DNA of 64,000 bases, taken from assembly GCA_937982565.1 (NCBI GenBank), contig CALJLN010000006.1:61448-125447 (forward strand), in the 5' to 3' direction. How positions within the stretch are numbered: the stretch's first letter is position 1; every line of letters starts with the position of its first letter. Origin of the DNA: UBA2421 sp002343075. GTDB lineage: Bacteria > Planctomycetota > Phycisphaerae > Tepidisphaerales > Tepidisphaeraceae. The notes beneath the pieces were generated by a model. It was not told where the DNA came from. It ran no database searches and saw nothing but the letters and a program-made list of their open reading frames with translations. This document shows positions 43,231 to 52,519 of the stretch, one piece after another. A program made the translations under genes and the position numbers.

Positions 43231-43677
43231 GTGAGACCGGAGCACAAAAGTCGTGAAGTGGCGCTGCAGATTCTCTTTGTCTGGGACTCTGCCGGGGCTG
43301 ACGAGGATGCCATCGCCATTCAGATTGCCGAAGAATACAGCGGCAATGCTGACATTCGATCGCGCGCCATCGAAATGGCACGTGGCACCTGGATCCAGCG
43401 GGAAATGCTCGACCGGCGGATCGAACTCATCGCCCCGCAATGGCCCCCGCGGCGGCAACCGGCGGTCGATCGCAGCATCATCCGCCTTGCCGGCTACGAA
43501 ATGACCGCTACAAAAACCCCGGCGAAAGTGGTGATCGACGAGGCGATCGAGCTGGCAAAGCACTATTCAACTGAAAACTCGGCGAGTTTCATCAACGGCG
43601 TGCTCGATGCGCTGCTGAAAGAACATCAATCCTTAACCGGCACGGAAGCGTCCGGCCGCGAAGGCGCGGAATCGTAG
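43231..43677 (+). CDS. nusB: Transcription antitermination protein NusB
   Basis: 148 residues from GTG at 43231; the frame is open from 43165, with another ATG at 43192, so the start is uncertain. NusB pairs with NusE (S10) on boxA RNA in rRNA antitermination. It has the opening REVALQILFVWDSAG, the central helix region DRRIELIAPQWPPRRQPAVD, and the conserved C-terminal signature IDEAIELAKHYSTENSASFI-N-G-V-L-D. Neighbours ribH and ftsY are usual companions. A 55-residue acidic tail is not present; the protein ends about ten residues after the last helix. Confidence 0.93.
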   Translation: MRPEHKSREVALQILFVWDSAGADEDAIAIQIAEEYSGNADIRSRAIEMARGTWIQREMLDRRIELIAPQWPPRRQPAVDRSIIRLAGYEMTATKTPAKVVIDEAIELAKHYSTENSASFINGVLDALLKEHQSLTGTEASGREGAES

Positions 43678-43723
43678 CCGCGACTCTGCCTCTCGTGTCC
43701 GTTGTCTACGATCCGTAACGAAA

Positions 43724-44665
43724 ATGGGTTTCTTTTCCAAAACACTCGACAAGCTCAAGACCGCACTCACCAAGACCAAGGAGGTGCTTACCACCGACGT
43801 GCGCACGTTGTTCGTGCCCGGGCGGTCGATCGATGACGCCTTTCTGGATGAGATGGAAGAAAAGCTCATCCGCGCAGACATGGGCGTGAAACGCGTGCAG
43901 CTTCTAAAGACGGCGGTCCGCGATAGCTGGAAAGCGGGGAAGATCAAGAATGCCGAGCAGGCAGAAGGCGTGGTGCGGGAGCAACTTCTATCCCTCTTTC
44001 CCGCCGAGGCGAGCGAATTGACGCTTGCTTCCGTCGGCCCCACTGTAATCCTCGTTGCGGGGATCAACGGCGCGGGCAAAACCACTTCCATCGCCAAACT
44101 CGCCTGGATTCTTAAGAATCAGATGAACAAGCGGGTAATGGTCTGCGCCAGCGACACCTTCCGCGCCGCGGCGGTCGATCAGTTGGCGACGTGGGCCGAC
44201 CGCATCGGCGTCGATATCGTCAAACACAAGCAAGGCGCCGACCCGGCAGCGGTGGCATACGATGCCTGCGAGGCCGCTAAGTCGCGCGGGGTGGATGTGC
44301 TCATCGTCGATACCGCGGGGCGCCTGCATACCCAACAGCATCTGATGGCCGAACTGACGAAGATTCGCAACGTCGTTGCAAAAAAGATCGATGGCGCGCC
44401 CCACGAGGTGTTGCTGGTGCTGGACGCCACGACCGGGCAGAACGGCGTGTTGCAGGCCCGCAACTTCGGAGCGGCAATCGACGTGAGCGGCATTATCCTC
44501 GCAAAACTGGACGGAACCGCCAAAGGCGGCGTAGTGATTGCGATCAAAGATCAGCTCGATATCCCCGTCAAGTTTATCGGGCTTGGCGAGACGCCGCAGG
44601 ATATCGAGACATTTGACGGAACCCGCTTTGTCGGGGCGCTGTTTGACGAGCCAAAATCGGTCTGA
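43724..44665 (+). CDS. ftsY: Signal recognition particle receptor FtsY
   Basis: 313 residues. FtsY docks SRP-ribosome complexes at the membrane and hydrolyses GTP together with Ffh. The N domain is about 1-95 (GRSIDDAFLDEMEEKLIRAD), then the G domain: P-loop GINGAGKTTSIAKLA, DTFRAAAVDQLATWADR, DTAGRLHTQQHLMAEL, and LAKLDGTAKGGV with GLGETPQDIETFD at the end. There is no long acidic A domain, as in many non-proteobacterial FtsY. It follows nusB by 46 bases on the same strand. Confidence 0.97.
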   Translation: MGFFSKTLDKLKTALTKTKEVLTTDVRTLFVPGRSIDDAFLDEMEEKLIRADMGVKRVQLLKTAVRDSWKAGKIKNAEQAEGVVREQLLSLFPAEASELTLASVGPTVILVAGINGAGKTTSIAKLAWILKNQMNKRVMVCASDTFRAAAVDQLATWADRIGVDIVKHKQGADPAAVAYDACEAAKSRGVDVLIVDTAGRLHTQQHLMAELTKIRNVVAKKIDGAPHEVLLVLDATTGQNGVLQARNFGAAIDVSGIILAKLDGTAKGGVVIAIKDQLDIPVKFIGLGETPQDIETFDGTRFVGALFDEPKSV

Positions 44666-44728
44666 CCCAGGATTTTGCGGTTCGGACGGTTTCCATTAGA
44701 CTGAATTTCATAATTTGGTGTTTGCCGG

Positions 44729-45445
44729 ATGATGCTTTTAGCCGATTCCATTAATAAACCGAGCGGGGAAGTACGCGACATGCCGTACCGGGCGGGAAAT
44801 TCGCCGGACGATATGCCCCATAAACCAAAAATATTCATCGTTGACGACGACCCGGATATCATCCGGCTCTTCGAAAGTTCCCTGCAATCAATGGGAACGC
44901 CGATTCACTCATTCGCATCGGCCGAGGATTTTCTGGCCGCCGTTAAGCCGAAGGATTTTGGGTGCCTTATTCTCGATCTCGCCCTGCCCAACATGAGCGG
45001 CACCGAGTTGCAGAGGATGCTGGTGGAAGCCGGCACCGAACTAAAAATCGTCATCGTGTCGGGTTTTGCGGACGTACCGTCGGTGGTGCAGGCATTTCGA
45101 GCCGGCGCGGTGGATGTGATCCAGAAGCCGATCGGCCGCGATTCCATCCGCGAGGCTGTTCGACGCGCGATGGCCAAGGCGCAGGCAGATCACGAGTTTC
45201 GCCTGAAGCGCGACGCAGCCGTCGAGATCATCGACCGGCTCTCTCCGCGTGAAAAGGAAGTCCTGGCGCGATTGGTCGCCGGCCGAGCCAATAAGCAGGC
45301 CGCGGTTGACCTGGAACTAAGCGTTCGCACGGTTGAAGTGCATCGGGCGCACATTATGGCCAAACTGAGCGTACGGAGCTTTGCCGAAGCCATGCACCTC
45401 TGGCTCCTGGCCCAGTCCGAACCGCGGACGGGCAAGACAAACTGA
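44729..45445 (+). CDS. FixJ/NarL-type two-component response regulator
   Basis: 238 residues: an N-terminal receiver domain (about 30-150) and a C-terminal LuxR-type helix-turn-helix. Receiver markers are IFIVDDDPDI, the phospho-acceptor Asp in LILDLALPNMSGTEL near residue 85, and VIQKPIGRDSIREAV with the conserved Lys. The output domain has LSPREKEVLARLVAGRANKQ and SVRTVEVHRAHIMAKL, a complete GerE-like recognition region. It should bind DNA when phosphorylated. Starts at 44780 and 44813 are alternatives; the last puts the receiver at residue 5. No kinase gene is beside it. Confidence 0.9.
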   Translation: MMLLADSINKPSGEVRDMPYRAGNSPDDMPHKPKIFIVDDDPDIIRLFESSLQSMGTPIHSFASAEDFLAAVKPKDFGCLILDLALPNMSGTELQRMLVEAGTELKIVIVSGFADVPSVVQAFRAGAVDVIQKPIGRDSIREAVRRAMAKAQADHEFRLKRDAAVEIIDRLSPREKEVLARLVAGRANKQAAVDLELSVRTVEVHRAHIMAKLSVRSFAEAMHLWLLAQSEPRTGKTN

Positions 45446-45493
45446 CCCGCCCGCACATTCACGCTCATCACGCGCAATCGCCACCCGCCACGA

Positions 45494-47599
45494 TCACCCA
45501 ACCGTGAGCGTCTTCAGATATTCTTCAAATGATGCGCGTTGCTGCTCCAGAAGCTCAGCCAGCCGATCGCGCTCGGTCTGCATCTGTTCGATTTGCGTTT
45601 CCTGCTCGTTGAGCTTCTTCAACAACCGAGTGTAGTACTCGCTCTTATTCTCGACTGTGCGCATGTTTTCCCGAATCCGATTCTGTTCGTTGGTAACGGT
45701 GCCCAGCCGCTGACCAAGCTCGTTAATCTGCCGTTGCGTGGTGTTCATGGACCTTTTGAACTCGGCAGCCTTGACCAGTGCATCGCGAACCTCTTTGCTG
45801 ATTTCGCCCGACCGGCTGTAGGCCAACACCTGCTCCACATCCATAGGCAGAATTGTCACCGACTCGGTAGCCACCAGTTCTTCTTTCACCGTCAGGAAAG
45901 CGCCTTTGCCCGCTTCCACAGGCGTCTTGAACCGGTAAAGCGTCTCGGTCGATTCTTCGGGTTTCGGGGAATCGATCAGCTTCCAGCCCTGCCGCAACGG
46001 ATGCTCGACGAGCAACGTCTTGTCTTTATCGGCCTTATTCTCGGCTAGGTAGGTCTGCGTGCTCACATATTTCCGCTGGACATGCAAAATGCCTTCGCTG
46101 ATCTTTCCACTCATGACACTGTTGGTGCTGCTATTCTTGGTTGAGTCAACGCGCATCTGCAGATCGATGCCATACGAAAGGAGCCGCTGCTGCCCGGGCG
46201 GGACATTGTCAATCTGCGCGTCGCCGGCGTAGGTCCCCGCTTCGAGCACGGTAATGGGACCGGTGAGGAGGTGTTTGTCGGTGGAATTGGTCAGCCGGGC
46301 ACCGTTAAGCGGGTTTTTCTGGAGCACCTGCGCGTTATAGATAGAGAGTTTTTCGACGGTGACCTCATCAGTGACGATCGGCAGCATCGCCGACTTCTGA
46401 CGAGCCAATGAGACACTGTCGACGGTGTAGCTGAACAGTTCCCCGACCTTCTCCGCGGTCGCGACGGACCTGACGGATGATGTGGCATCGATCCGGGTGC
46501 CCGCGGACTGCTCGAATGAGTCTGCCGCGAGTCCAGACATGGCGGCGGCCGGTGCCTCCGGTCGCGACATAAACGTTCCACCGAGCGCGAGGTTGCGCCG
46601 TCGATTCGCCCCTTCGGCCTTCGCTATTGAATCCTGCCCCATTGCCTCGTCATACATCTGCGGTTTCAAGCTCGCGTAAAGCTCCGGCTGCACCACGGGC
46701 CTTGGAATGTACAACGGCGAGTACAAATCCATCACAAAGCTGATTGGCCGCCCGGAAACAAGGCTCAGGTTCACGTCTTTCCAGTCATTATCTGTCTGAT
46801 TTTCAACGATGGCCCACCCTTGCAAAATCGGTTTTGTATCCTGCTCGCCCAGAACAAGCCGGTACGACGTCTTCCACACCGGCGTTTCCACCACATAGCC
46901 GATTCGTACCCTGCGGGCATCTTTGCCGGCAAAGTTGATCGTCACCGGTTTCTTGTCCTGATCGCGAGACTGCGCCAAAGCCGACAGTGCCTTGGCCAAC
47001 TCTTCCTGCAGGCCCGCGTCTTCCAGTCGAAGGTCGGAGAGGGCGTCAAGCTCGATCGACTTGATCGTCGCCCCGTTCAGAAGGTTGAGCACATGACGTT
47101 CGACTGTCTGCTCTTTCACAACGAGCGTCTTAGCTTCAACCCCCAGGATCGTCCCCGCGGCGCTCTCCCCGCCGAACTTTACTGTGACATTGGCGCCCCG
47201 AAGCTGATTGAGCAACTGCGCCAGCGACGGGTTGCCGGTGATGTCGACTTGGAAACTGCGGAGCGTCTTTTCCACCGGGTCAAGCGAAGGATAAGTGACT
47301 GTGGAAACCGTCCCGCCGTCCATGTCCTGCAGAATGAGCGACTTGAGAATGTCGTTAATCTGCGCCGCTTTGAAGCGCAGCTCAGTTGCCCCATCGCCAA
47401 ACACCTGCCCGCTGTGCTCAAAATAGCCCACGCCGGAGGAGAAGAGTACGACCTGGCTAACCGGGACTTCCTGTGTTTCGGGTGCCGGTTGCACGACGGG
47501 TTGATTGTTTGGTTGACCTTTTGCCATATCAGAACCGTATCCAACGCCTGCAACGGCGAGTGCGAGAATGATGGAACGCGAGAAAGAACGCGAGTTCAT
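45494..47599 (-). CDS. Secreted DUF4139-domain protein
   Basis: 701 residues from ATG at 47599 with a strong GGAGG 7 bases upstream; a longer frame starts at 47641. A signal peptide (SIILALAVAGVGYGSDMA) is followed by a DUF4140-like N-terminal strand region (VSQVVLFSSGVGYFEHSGQV) and the DUF4139 beta-rich body with ARRVRIGYVVETPVWKTSYRL and AIVENQTDNDWKDVNLSLVSG. The last ~110 residues are a long coiled coil (about 590-700; NELGQRLGTVTNEQNRIREN and QTEQ-type heptads). Function of the family is unknown; export and a coiled coil suggest an envelope role. Confidence 0.85.
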   Translation of the reverse strand: MNSRSFSRSIILALAVAGVGYGSDMAKGQPNNQPVVQPAPETQEVPVSQVVLFSSGVGYFEHSGQVFGDGATELRFKAAQINDILKSLILQDMDGGTVSTVTYPSLDPVEKTLRSFQVDITGNPSLAQLLNQLRGANVTVKFGGESAAGTILGVEAKTLVVKEQTVERHVLNLLNGATIKSIELDALSDLRLEDAGLQEELAKALSALAQSRDQDKKPVTINFAGKDARRVRIGYVVETPVWKTSYRLVLGEQDTKPILQGWAIVENQTDNDWKDVNLSLVSGRPISFVMDLYSPLYIPRPVVQPELYASLKPQMYDEAMGQDSIAKAEGANRRRNLALGGTFMSRPEAPAAAMSGLAADSFEQSAGTRIDATSSVRSVATAEKVGELFSYTVDSVSLARQKSAMLPIVTDEVTVEKLSIYNAQVLQKNPLNGARLTNSTDKHLLTGPITVLEAGTYAGDAQIDNVPPGQQRLLSYGIDLQMRVDSTKNSSTNSVMSGKISEGILHVQRKYVSTQTYLAENKADKDKTLLVEHPLRQGWKLIDSPKPEESTETLYRFKTPVEAGKGAFLTVKEELVATESVTILPMDVEQVLAYSRSGEISKEVRDALVKAAEFKRSMNTTQRQINELGQRLGTVTNEQNRIRENMRTVENKSEYYTRLLKKLNEQETQIEQMQTERDRLAELLEQQRASFEEYLKTLTVG

Positions 47600-48185
47600 A
47601 AGACCTCCAGTGTGCCGCAATGCAGGGATGATGTTACCCATAAGCGACTGAGACGACGAACCTGCCGAAAAGTTCGCCGGTAAACTCGCAAGCAGTTCCG
47701 CCGTTGGGACTCGGCTTTAGGGAGCCGAGTCGGGTTGGTCGTTTCCGCAGTTTGACCCCGGCATACGAGATAATACGGGCCGCTTCGACTTTTCTGCAGT
47801 AATTGACAGCGGGCTGCTATTCAAGAATGCGTAAAACGATGGAAGCTTTCTGTATCTTCCGGCGTCTGATGTGAGTACGATAGGGTCGAATTTGAAGATT
47901 GCTTGCCAGCAAGGCTGCACTTGCTGGAAGTCTGGTCGATGTGGCGGACACGGGCGGCGCTTGAGCCGTTGCCGAGCTTGGGTCCGGTGCTTTATTCAGA
48001 CAAGTTTCTCACAATTCTCGGTTGGCGATGGCTGAACCCGCCATCATTTTACTTTTATTTTCGCTCCCGGTTGCCAACTGAGGGTGAAGTGAGTGACAAA
48101 CCTGTGTACAGCCCCCGACGGTCGGCAAGCCACGCCGATCGTCGGCCATGTTGCCAGTCCTCAAAATCTACCCTCCCGCCGAGTT
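47600..48185. other. Intergenic region upstream of the DUF4139 gene
   Basis: 586 bases separate two minus-strand genes. A perfect 9-bp hairpin (GACTCGGCT/AGCCGAGTC) is at 47708-47731, about 110 bases upstream of the DUF4139 start; it is not followed by a T-run. A TTGACA at 47803-47808 lies on the plus strand without a convincing -10. No gene is supported; a 96-codon plus-strand frame (47903-48193) has no recognisable product. Confidence 0.4.
47708..47731. other. Perfect hairpin upstream of DUF4139 gene
   Basis: Inverted repeat of 9 bp (GACTCGGCT/AGCCGAGTC) with a 6-base loop TTAGGG. No T-run follows on either strand, so it is not a standard terminator; it could be an operator or leader structure. 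Confidence 0.5.
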
Positions 48186-50111
48186 CTAGATAAAGGCGCC
48201 GATCCATGTGTCGGCACGGAAGCCCGATCCACCAGTGCTCATGATGATCGTATCGCCGAGGCTCGCCGCAATGCCCGCGGTGATGTTCTTGGGCAGATTG
48301 GTGAGCGTGCTCCATGAGTTGGTCGCCGGGTTGTAGGCCTCGACCTTGTTAAGCGTCGCCCCGGTAATCTCACCACCAATGATGATGATGCGCCCCTTGT
48401 GCGCGATGGTCGACGCATTGGCATGACTCCGCGCGCTGGTGAGCGATTTCACGCTGGTCCATGTGTTGGTTGACGGGTTGTATCGGAAGACGTCGCTCTT
48501 AAACACGCTTGACGCGTCCTGACCGGTCTGCCCACCGACGGCGTAAATCAGACCATCGAGCGCCACCGCACCGAAGTGATTTCGCGCTGCTGGCATCGAT
48601 GCCTTCGTTGCCCAGCCGGCGGCGGTGTTGTCGAGATTGAGCGACCAGTGCTCGGCCTTGTCTTTGCGCGCCGCGTCGCTGCCTCCGAAGAAGTGAAGCG
48701 TGCGGCCGATGAGCACCATCTGCCCGCTGCCCCGCGCCTGAGGCAGATTGGGCAGCGTGCTCCAGGAATCGTTGCTGCTGTCGTAAACAAAGGCCTTGTT
48801 GGTCGCGAACGCCTGCGGGCCGGTCGGGCCTTGCGCGCCGGGGGGATAGCCGCCGGCGACGTACATGAATCGGTCGTCCTGCGCCGTCGCAGCATGGGTG
48901 AGCTCCAGTGGCGCGTCATTCAGTTGCGTCCATTGGTTTGTCGCGGGGTTGTAGACATGCGCCACTTTACTCGGACGATACTGAGAATTGAGATACCCGC
49001 CGAAAGTATAGAATTTGCCGTTAAACACCGCACCGAACCCCTCGGCGCGAGCCACCGGATTGTTTGCCTTGGTCGTCCACTTCAGTGTGCCCAATGCCGG
49101 GTTGGGAGTGGGCGTCGGAGCGGTATCATTGTCGGCGATGGTAATGGTCGCCGATGAGTTGAACGCGTTGCTGTAGTCCATCGCGGTGGTGAGCGCGATC
49201 GAGACTGTTTCATTGCTTTCCACGAGCGTGTCATCGATCGGACTGACGAGAATGCTGGTTGTGGCACTCCCCGCAGCGAAGATTGCCTGCCCGCTGAGCA
49301 GAGTATAGTCGCTGCCGTTGGTGGCCGTCCCGCTGACTGCATAGTTGACGATGAGGCTGCCCGCAGTTGAGCCAGTGCGCGAGAGGGTGAACGTCCCCGG
49401 ATTGTTCGATTCCCCCGCCGACGCATCACTTGCGGCAACACTCACCACCGGCAGTCGGTTGGACCCGCCGACAATCTCAACAAACGCAATCTTGTTGTTC
49501 TTCGCGCCCGTCGCATTGCTGATGGTAAGCCGGCCGTCGGTCACATTGACAGTAACGGTTCCTTCGGCAAACCGATTGGAAGTCGTCGGCGTGGCGTTAA
49601 CCGCGAGCGTCCCCTCGACATTCACTTTGAACACGCTGTCAAAGTAGCCCGGATCGCCCGCGACGACGCGCACGGTGTATTGCCCGTTGGGCACCGCAAA
49701 CTCCCAGGAGTAGTTTGCCCCGTTCTTCTGAAAATGGTGAAACGTGTCGTATCGCTGATCGTCGAGTTGATTGCGGTCGCGACCGTCGCGGTTGTCCGCC
49801 GACCAGCCGTAGGTGAGGCCATTGCTGCGCAGGCCGTAAGGCGCGCCGGTGTCGACACGGTGAAAATCGGGCACTGGAGTCGAGCCATCCGGCTGAAAGC
49901 TGAAGCGGCGCACGAACGCCGGCGTCGACTGCGCCGTCGGGGTGTCCGTCGACGTTAAAAGCCCCATCGTCGCCGCCACGGCGCGCTCAACGTAGGCTTC
50001 GCGCGCCATCGCTTCTGCGTCGCCGAAGTGATCGGCGCAAAAGAGCGAACGCGTTTCGAGCAGTTCGACAATCCGTGCAATTGACTTCGCCCGTGTGACT
50101 AACTTCTTCAT
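48186..50111 (-). CDS. Surface protein with LEPR-XLL-type N terminus, malectin-like, Calx-beta and Kelch domains
   Basis: 641 residues. It begins with a basic stretch and the VELLETRSLFCADH motif (residues 15-28), the planctomycete N-terminal signature. Residues ~65-215 form a malectin/CBM-like beta sandwich (FSFQPDGSTPVPDF, ANYSWEFAVPNGQYTVRVVAGDP). Residues ~225-330 form a Calx-beta domain (AGESNNPGTFTLSRTGS, DDTLVESNETVSIAL). Residues ~345-641 contain Kelch repeats forming a likely propeller (FGAVFNGKFYTFGGYLN, KGRIIIIGGEITGATLNKVE, AYNPATNSWSTL). This composition suits an exported carbohydrate- or surface-binding protein. There is no dockerin or PEP-CTERM tail. Ligand unknown. Confidence 0.85.
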   Translation of the reverse strand: MKKLVTRAKSIARIVELLETRSLFCADHFGDAEAMAREAYVERAVAATMGLLTSTDTPTAQSTPAFVRRFSFQPDGSTPVPDFHRVDTGAPYGLRSNGLTYGWSADNRDGRDRNQLDDQRYDTFHHFQKNGANYSWEFAVPNGQYTVRVVAGDPGYFDSVFKVNVEGTLAVNATPTTSNRFAEGTVTVNVTDGRLTISNATGAKNNKIAFVEIVGGSNRLPVVSVAASDASAGESNNPGTFTLSRTGSTAGSLIVNYAVSGTATNGSDYTLLSGQAIFAAGSATTSILVSPIDDTLVESNETVSIALTTAMDYSNAFNSSATITIADNDTAPTPTPNPALGTLKWTTKANNPVARAEGFGAVFNGKFYTFGGYLNSQYRPSKVAHVYNPATNQWTQLNDAPLELTHAATAQDDRFMYVAGGYPPGAQGPTGPQAFATNKAFVYDSSNDSWSTLPNLPQARGSGQMVLIGRTLHFFGGSDAARKDKAEHWSLNLDNTAAGWATKASMPAARNHFGAVALDGLIYAVGGQTGQDASSVFKSDVFRYNPSTNTWTSVKSLTSARSHANASTIAHKGRIIIIGGEITGATLNKVEAYNPATNSWSTLTNLPKNITAGIAASLGDTIIMSTGGSGFRADTWIGAFI

Positions 50112-50300
50112 GGTGATGCCTCAGTACAATCCGGCTAGCCAGAAGATTACCCCATGAATGGTCGCCCGGCGATTGAATTCAGCGAATGCAAGTCGGTTCG
50201 ATTGCTGAAATCCGCGTCCGGAAAATAGCGCCGGCGTGACGCCGCCCACACAATAACACGGCGCCGGGAGGGGGAAGTCCCATAAACCACTGAAGCAGCA

Positions 50301-50564
50301 TTACTTAGAGTTTTCTTCCGGCAGTTCGTCGAATCGTCGTGGCGTGTTTGTTGATCCAGATCGAAAGAGGAGCCGTGACGACGTACCTTCGAGTGAAACC
50401 CAGCGCTCATCGGCAACCGGCAGAGTGAATTCCCGCGCCGGCGACCCCGCTGCCGCTACCGTATTGCGCAAAACTGGCGCGCGGAACACTACAATCGAGA
50501 AAGAAAATACGAACAACGCAACAGCGGCGACGAGTCCGCAACGGGCGACCAATCGAGACGGCAT
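50301..50564 (-). CDS. Small single-pass membrane protein of unknown function
   Basis: 87 residues from ATG at 50564, with GGAGAGGTGGAG about 8-20 bases upstream. One membrane segment near the N terminus (LVAAVALFVFSFSIVVF) follows a short basic leader; the rest (about 55 residues) would be outside and has no known domain. The open frame extends to 50648. It is separated from the LEPR-XLL gene downstream by 189 bases, and nothing indicates its role. Confidence 0.5.
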   Translation of the reverse strand: MPSRLVARCGLVAAVALFVFSFSIVVFRAPVLRNTVAAAGSPAREFTLPVADERWVSLEGTSSRLLFRSGSTNTPRRFDELPEENSK

Positions 50565-50740
50565 GACGCACTTCTCCACCTCTCCATTCGATGCGCCTCC
50601 AACGCAAAGAATGGACCTGAAAAATACCCACGATCGACCCGCAAGCAATCAGTAAATTCCGCAATTCAGATTAAGATTGGTCCGATATTCTTCGCAACCT
50701 GCACATGCTCCCAAGAGAGCAACGACCAGACGAGGCCGGC

Positions 50741-51838
50741 CTACGAGCCGGCGAGAACAAAATCCAGCGGATACGCCGACAGCTGTTCAGATCCCGAATC
50801 AGTAATGAGAAAGATGTCCTCCAGTCGTACCCCTCCGTTGATGGTCTGGCCATACAGCCCCGGCTCAAGCGTGATCAGGTCACCCGCCGCGAGCGTATCA
50901 TTCCAGTTTCGGTTCACGCGCGGCTGCTCGTGGGCGTTAAGCCCGATGCCATGCCCGAGATGATGTTCAAACTTCAGCCCCTCAAAATCATGCAACCGAG
51001 CGATCGCCAATTCATGTAACGCTGCACACGAGACGCCCGGACGAAGCTGCGGCAGGACGAGATCAAACACTTCAAGCACGCGCGCGTGCGCGCGACGCTG
51101 CAGCGGTGTGGGTTCACCGCCGACACAAAACGTGCGACACATATCGGCGATGTAACCGTTGGCGCCGAAGCCGAGATCGAGCGGCATCAGCTCTCCGGCC
51201 TCGATCGCGCGCTCGCGCGGCAAACCCCCGCCGGTTCCAGATTGAAAGTCATTCCCCAGCCACCCAATCGGCCGCCCCGCAAATTTCACTGCGGCGGCAT
51301 GGCACTCTGCACACACCTCGACCTCGGTCATTCCCGGGCGAAGCGCCGCTCGAATGCGCTCATAGATCGTCTGAACTCCAGCGATGCTTTCTTTGATCAG
51401 TCGAATGTCCAACGCATCTTTCGTCCGCCGGAGCGAGAGCAGGGGCTGCATGAGGTTGACGCTCTCACGCTGCCCAACCAGCGAAAACGCGTCCGCCCCA
51501 CACACCCCCGTCTGCGGGAAACACGAACCCAGCGCCGCGATCGCTTCGCCGACCGGATGATCAACGAGCGTGCCGGCACGGTTTGAGACATAAGTGCGCA
51601 TCGAAGCAACAGTTGCGCCGGAGACATCACCCTCGGCATGAGCGAGTGTGGTTGCGCCGTCGGCGTCGATCCAAAGCGCGCCCGGGCGATGGCGCACGGG
51701 ACGAAAACCGGTGAGATATTGAACATTCTCCGGCGTAGTTATCAGCGCGCCGGGCAACTGCGCGTTCACCAGAAGTTGCACAAAGCGGTGCTGGCGCGCG
51801 CGGATGAGCGTGATATCCGGTTCGCTGTATTGCATCAT
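50741..51838 (-). CDS. M24-family metallopeptidase (Xaa-Pro aminopeptidase-like)
   Basis: 365 residues. An N-terminal creatinase-like domain (about 1-130) precedes the pita-bread catalytic domain. Metal ligands are visible: Asp in LMPLDLGFGANGYIADMCRTF (two aspartates), His in HHLGHGIGLNAHEQP, Glu in LITLEPGLYG, and Glu in GGVRLEDIFLITD. These are the five ligands of the dinuclear centre in aminopeptidase P/prolidase enzymes, which cut X-Pro bonds. Start ATG ATG near 51838. It lies 18 bases from the modB stop on the same strand. Confidence 0.92.
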   Translation of the reverse strand: MMQYSEPDITLIRARQHRFVQLLVNAQLPGALITTPENVQYLTGFRPVRHRPGALWIDADGATTLAHAEGDVSGATVASMRTYVSNRAGTLVDHPVGEAIAALGSCFPQTGVCGADAFSLVGQRESVNLMQPLLSLRRTKDALDIRLIKESIAGVQTIYERIRAALRPGMTEVEVCAECHAAAVKFAGRPIGWLGNDFQSGTGGGLPRERAIEAGELMPLDLGFGANGYIADMCRTFCVGGEPTPLQRRAHARVLEVFDLVLPQLRPGVSCAALHELAIARLHDFEGLKFEHHLGHGIGLNAHEQPRVNRNWNDTLAAGDLITLEPGLYGQTINGGVRLEDIFLITDSGSEQLSAYPLDFVLAGS

Positions 51839-51856
51839 TCACCTCCTCCACGTTGG

Positions 51857-52519
51857 CTATCGTTGCCTGGATAGCGTCGATCGATTGTAGAACAGGGCGA
51901 TGGTCGTTGAGATGACAATCAAGAGTATCACCGCTGGCCATGCATGGGACATCTGGCCCTGATCGTAGTCGAGATAGATGCTGATCGGGAGCGTTGGCCT
52001 GCTTGACTGCATTCCAAAGACCATTGCCGTTGCGCCAAACTCGCCAAGGGCGCGTGCGAAGCCAAGCATCAACCCGCTGGCGAGACCGCGCGCTGCCATT
52101 GGCAGACTGACATGCCAGAACATTTGCAGCGTGCCGGCGCCATTGATGCGGGCGATGTCTTCCATCTCGCGCTCCACACTCGCGAACGCGGCGCGCGTGG
52201 GGAGATAAATCAACGGAATTGCCACAAGTGCGGCGGCGATGACTGCACCTTCGATGCGAAACAATATCGAGTAGTCAAACCGGGCAAACAACCATCGCCC
52301 GGGCCAGCCGCGCGCACCTAGCGCCATGATAATCAGGTAGCCCACCACGGTCGGCGGGAGAACCATGGGCAAGACGATCAGACCTTCGACAAGGCTCATC
52401 GCAAAATAGCGACGACGCGTGTGCAGATAAGCCAGCGGCACTGCAATGATCACCGCAACCAATGTGGCCAGCACCGTGATGCGCAGCGAGAGCAGCAGTG
52501 GGGGCAGCAGGGCATCCAT
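51857..52519 (-). CDS. modB: Molybdate ABC transporter permease
   Basis: 220 residues with five to six membrane helices. The ABC permease EAA-like loop reads E-D-I-A-R-I-N-G-A-G-T-L-Q-M-F-W (about 115-130), and LPMVLPPTVVGYLI and FARALGEFGATAMVFG are family landmarks of ModB. It should pair with a ModC ATPase to import molybdate. Its ATG begins immediately after the modA stop (no gap), so modA and modB are one transcript. No modC follows; the next gene is an M24 peptidase. Confidence 0.93.
   Translation of the reverse strand: MDALLPPLLLSLRITVLATLVAVIIAVPLAYLHTRRRYFAMSLVEGLIVLPMVLPPTVVGYLIIMALGARGWPGRWLFARFDYSILFRIEGAVIAAALVAIPLIYLPTRAAFASVEREMEDIARINGAGTLQMFWHVSLPMAARGLASGLMLGFARALGEFGATAMVFGMQSSRPTLPISIYLDYDQGQMSHAWPAVILLIVISTTIALFYNRSTLSRQR

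Noticed and set aside
48576..49157. 193-codon plus-strand ORF
   Set aside because: Antisense to the Kelch-repeat gene with no domain of its own.
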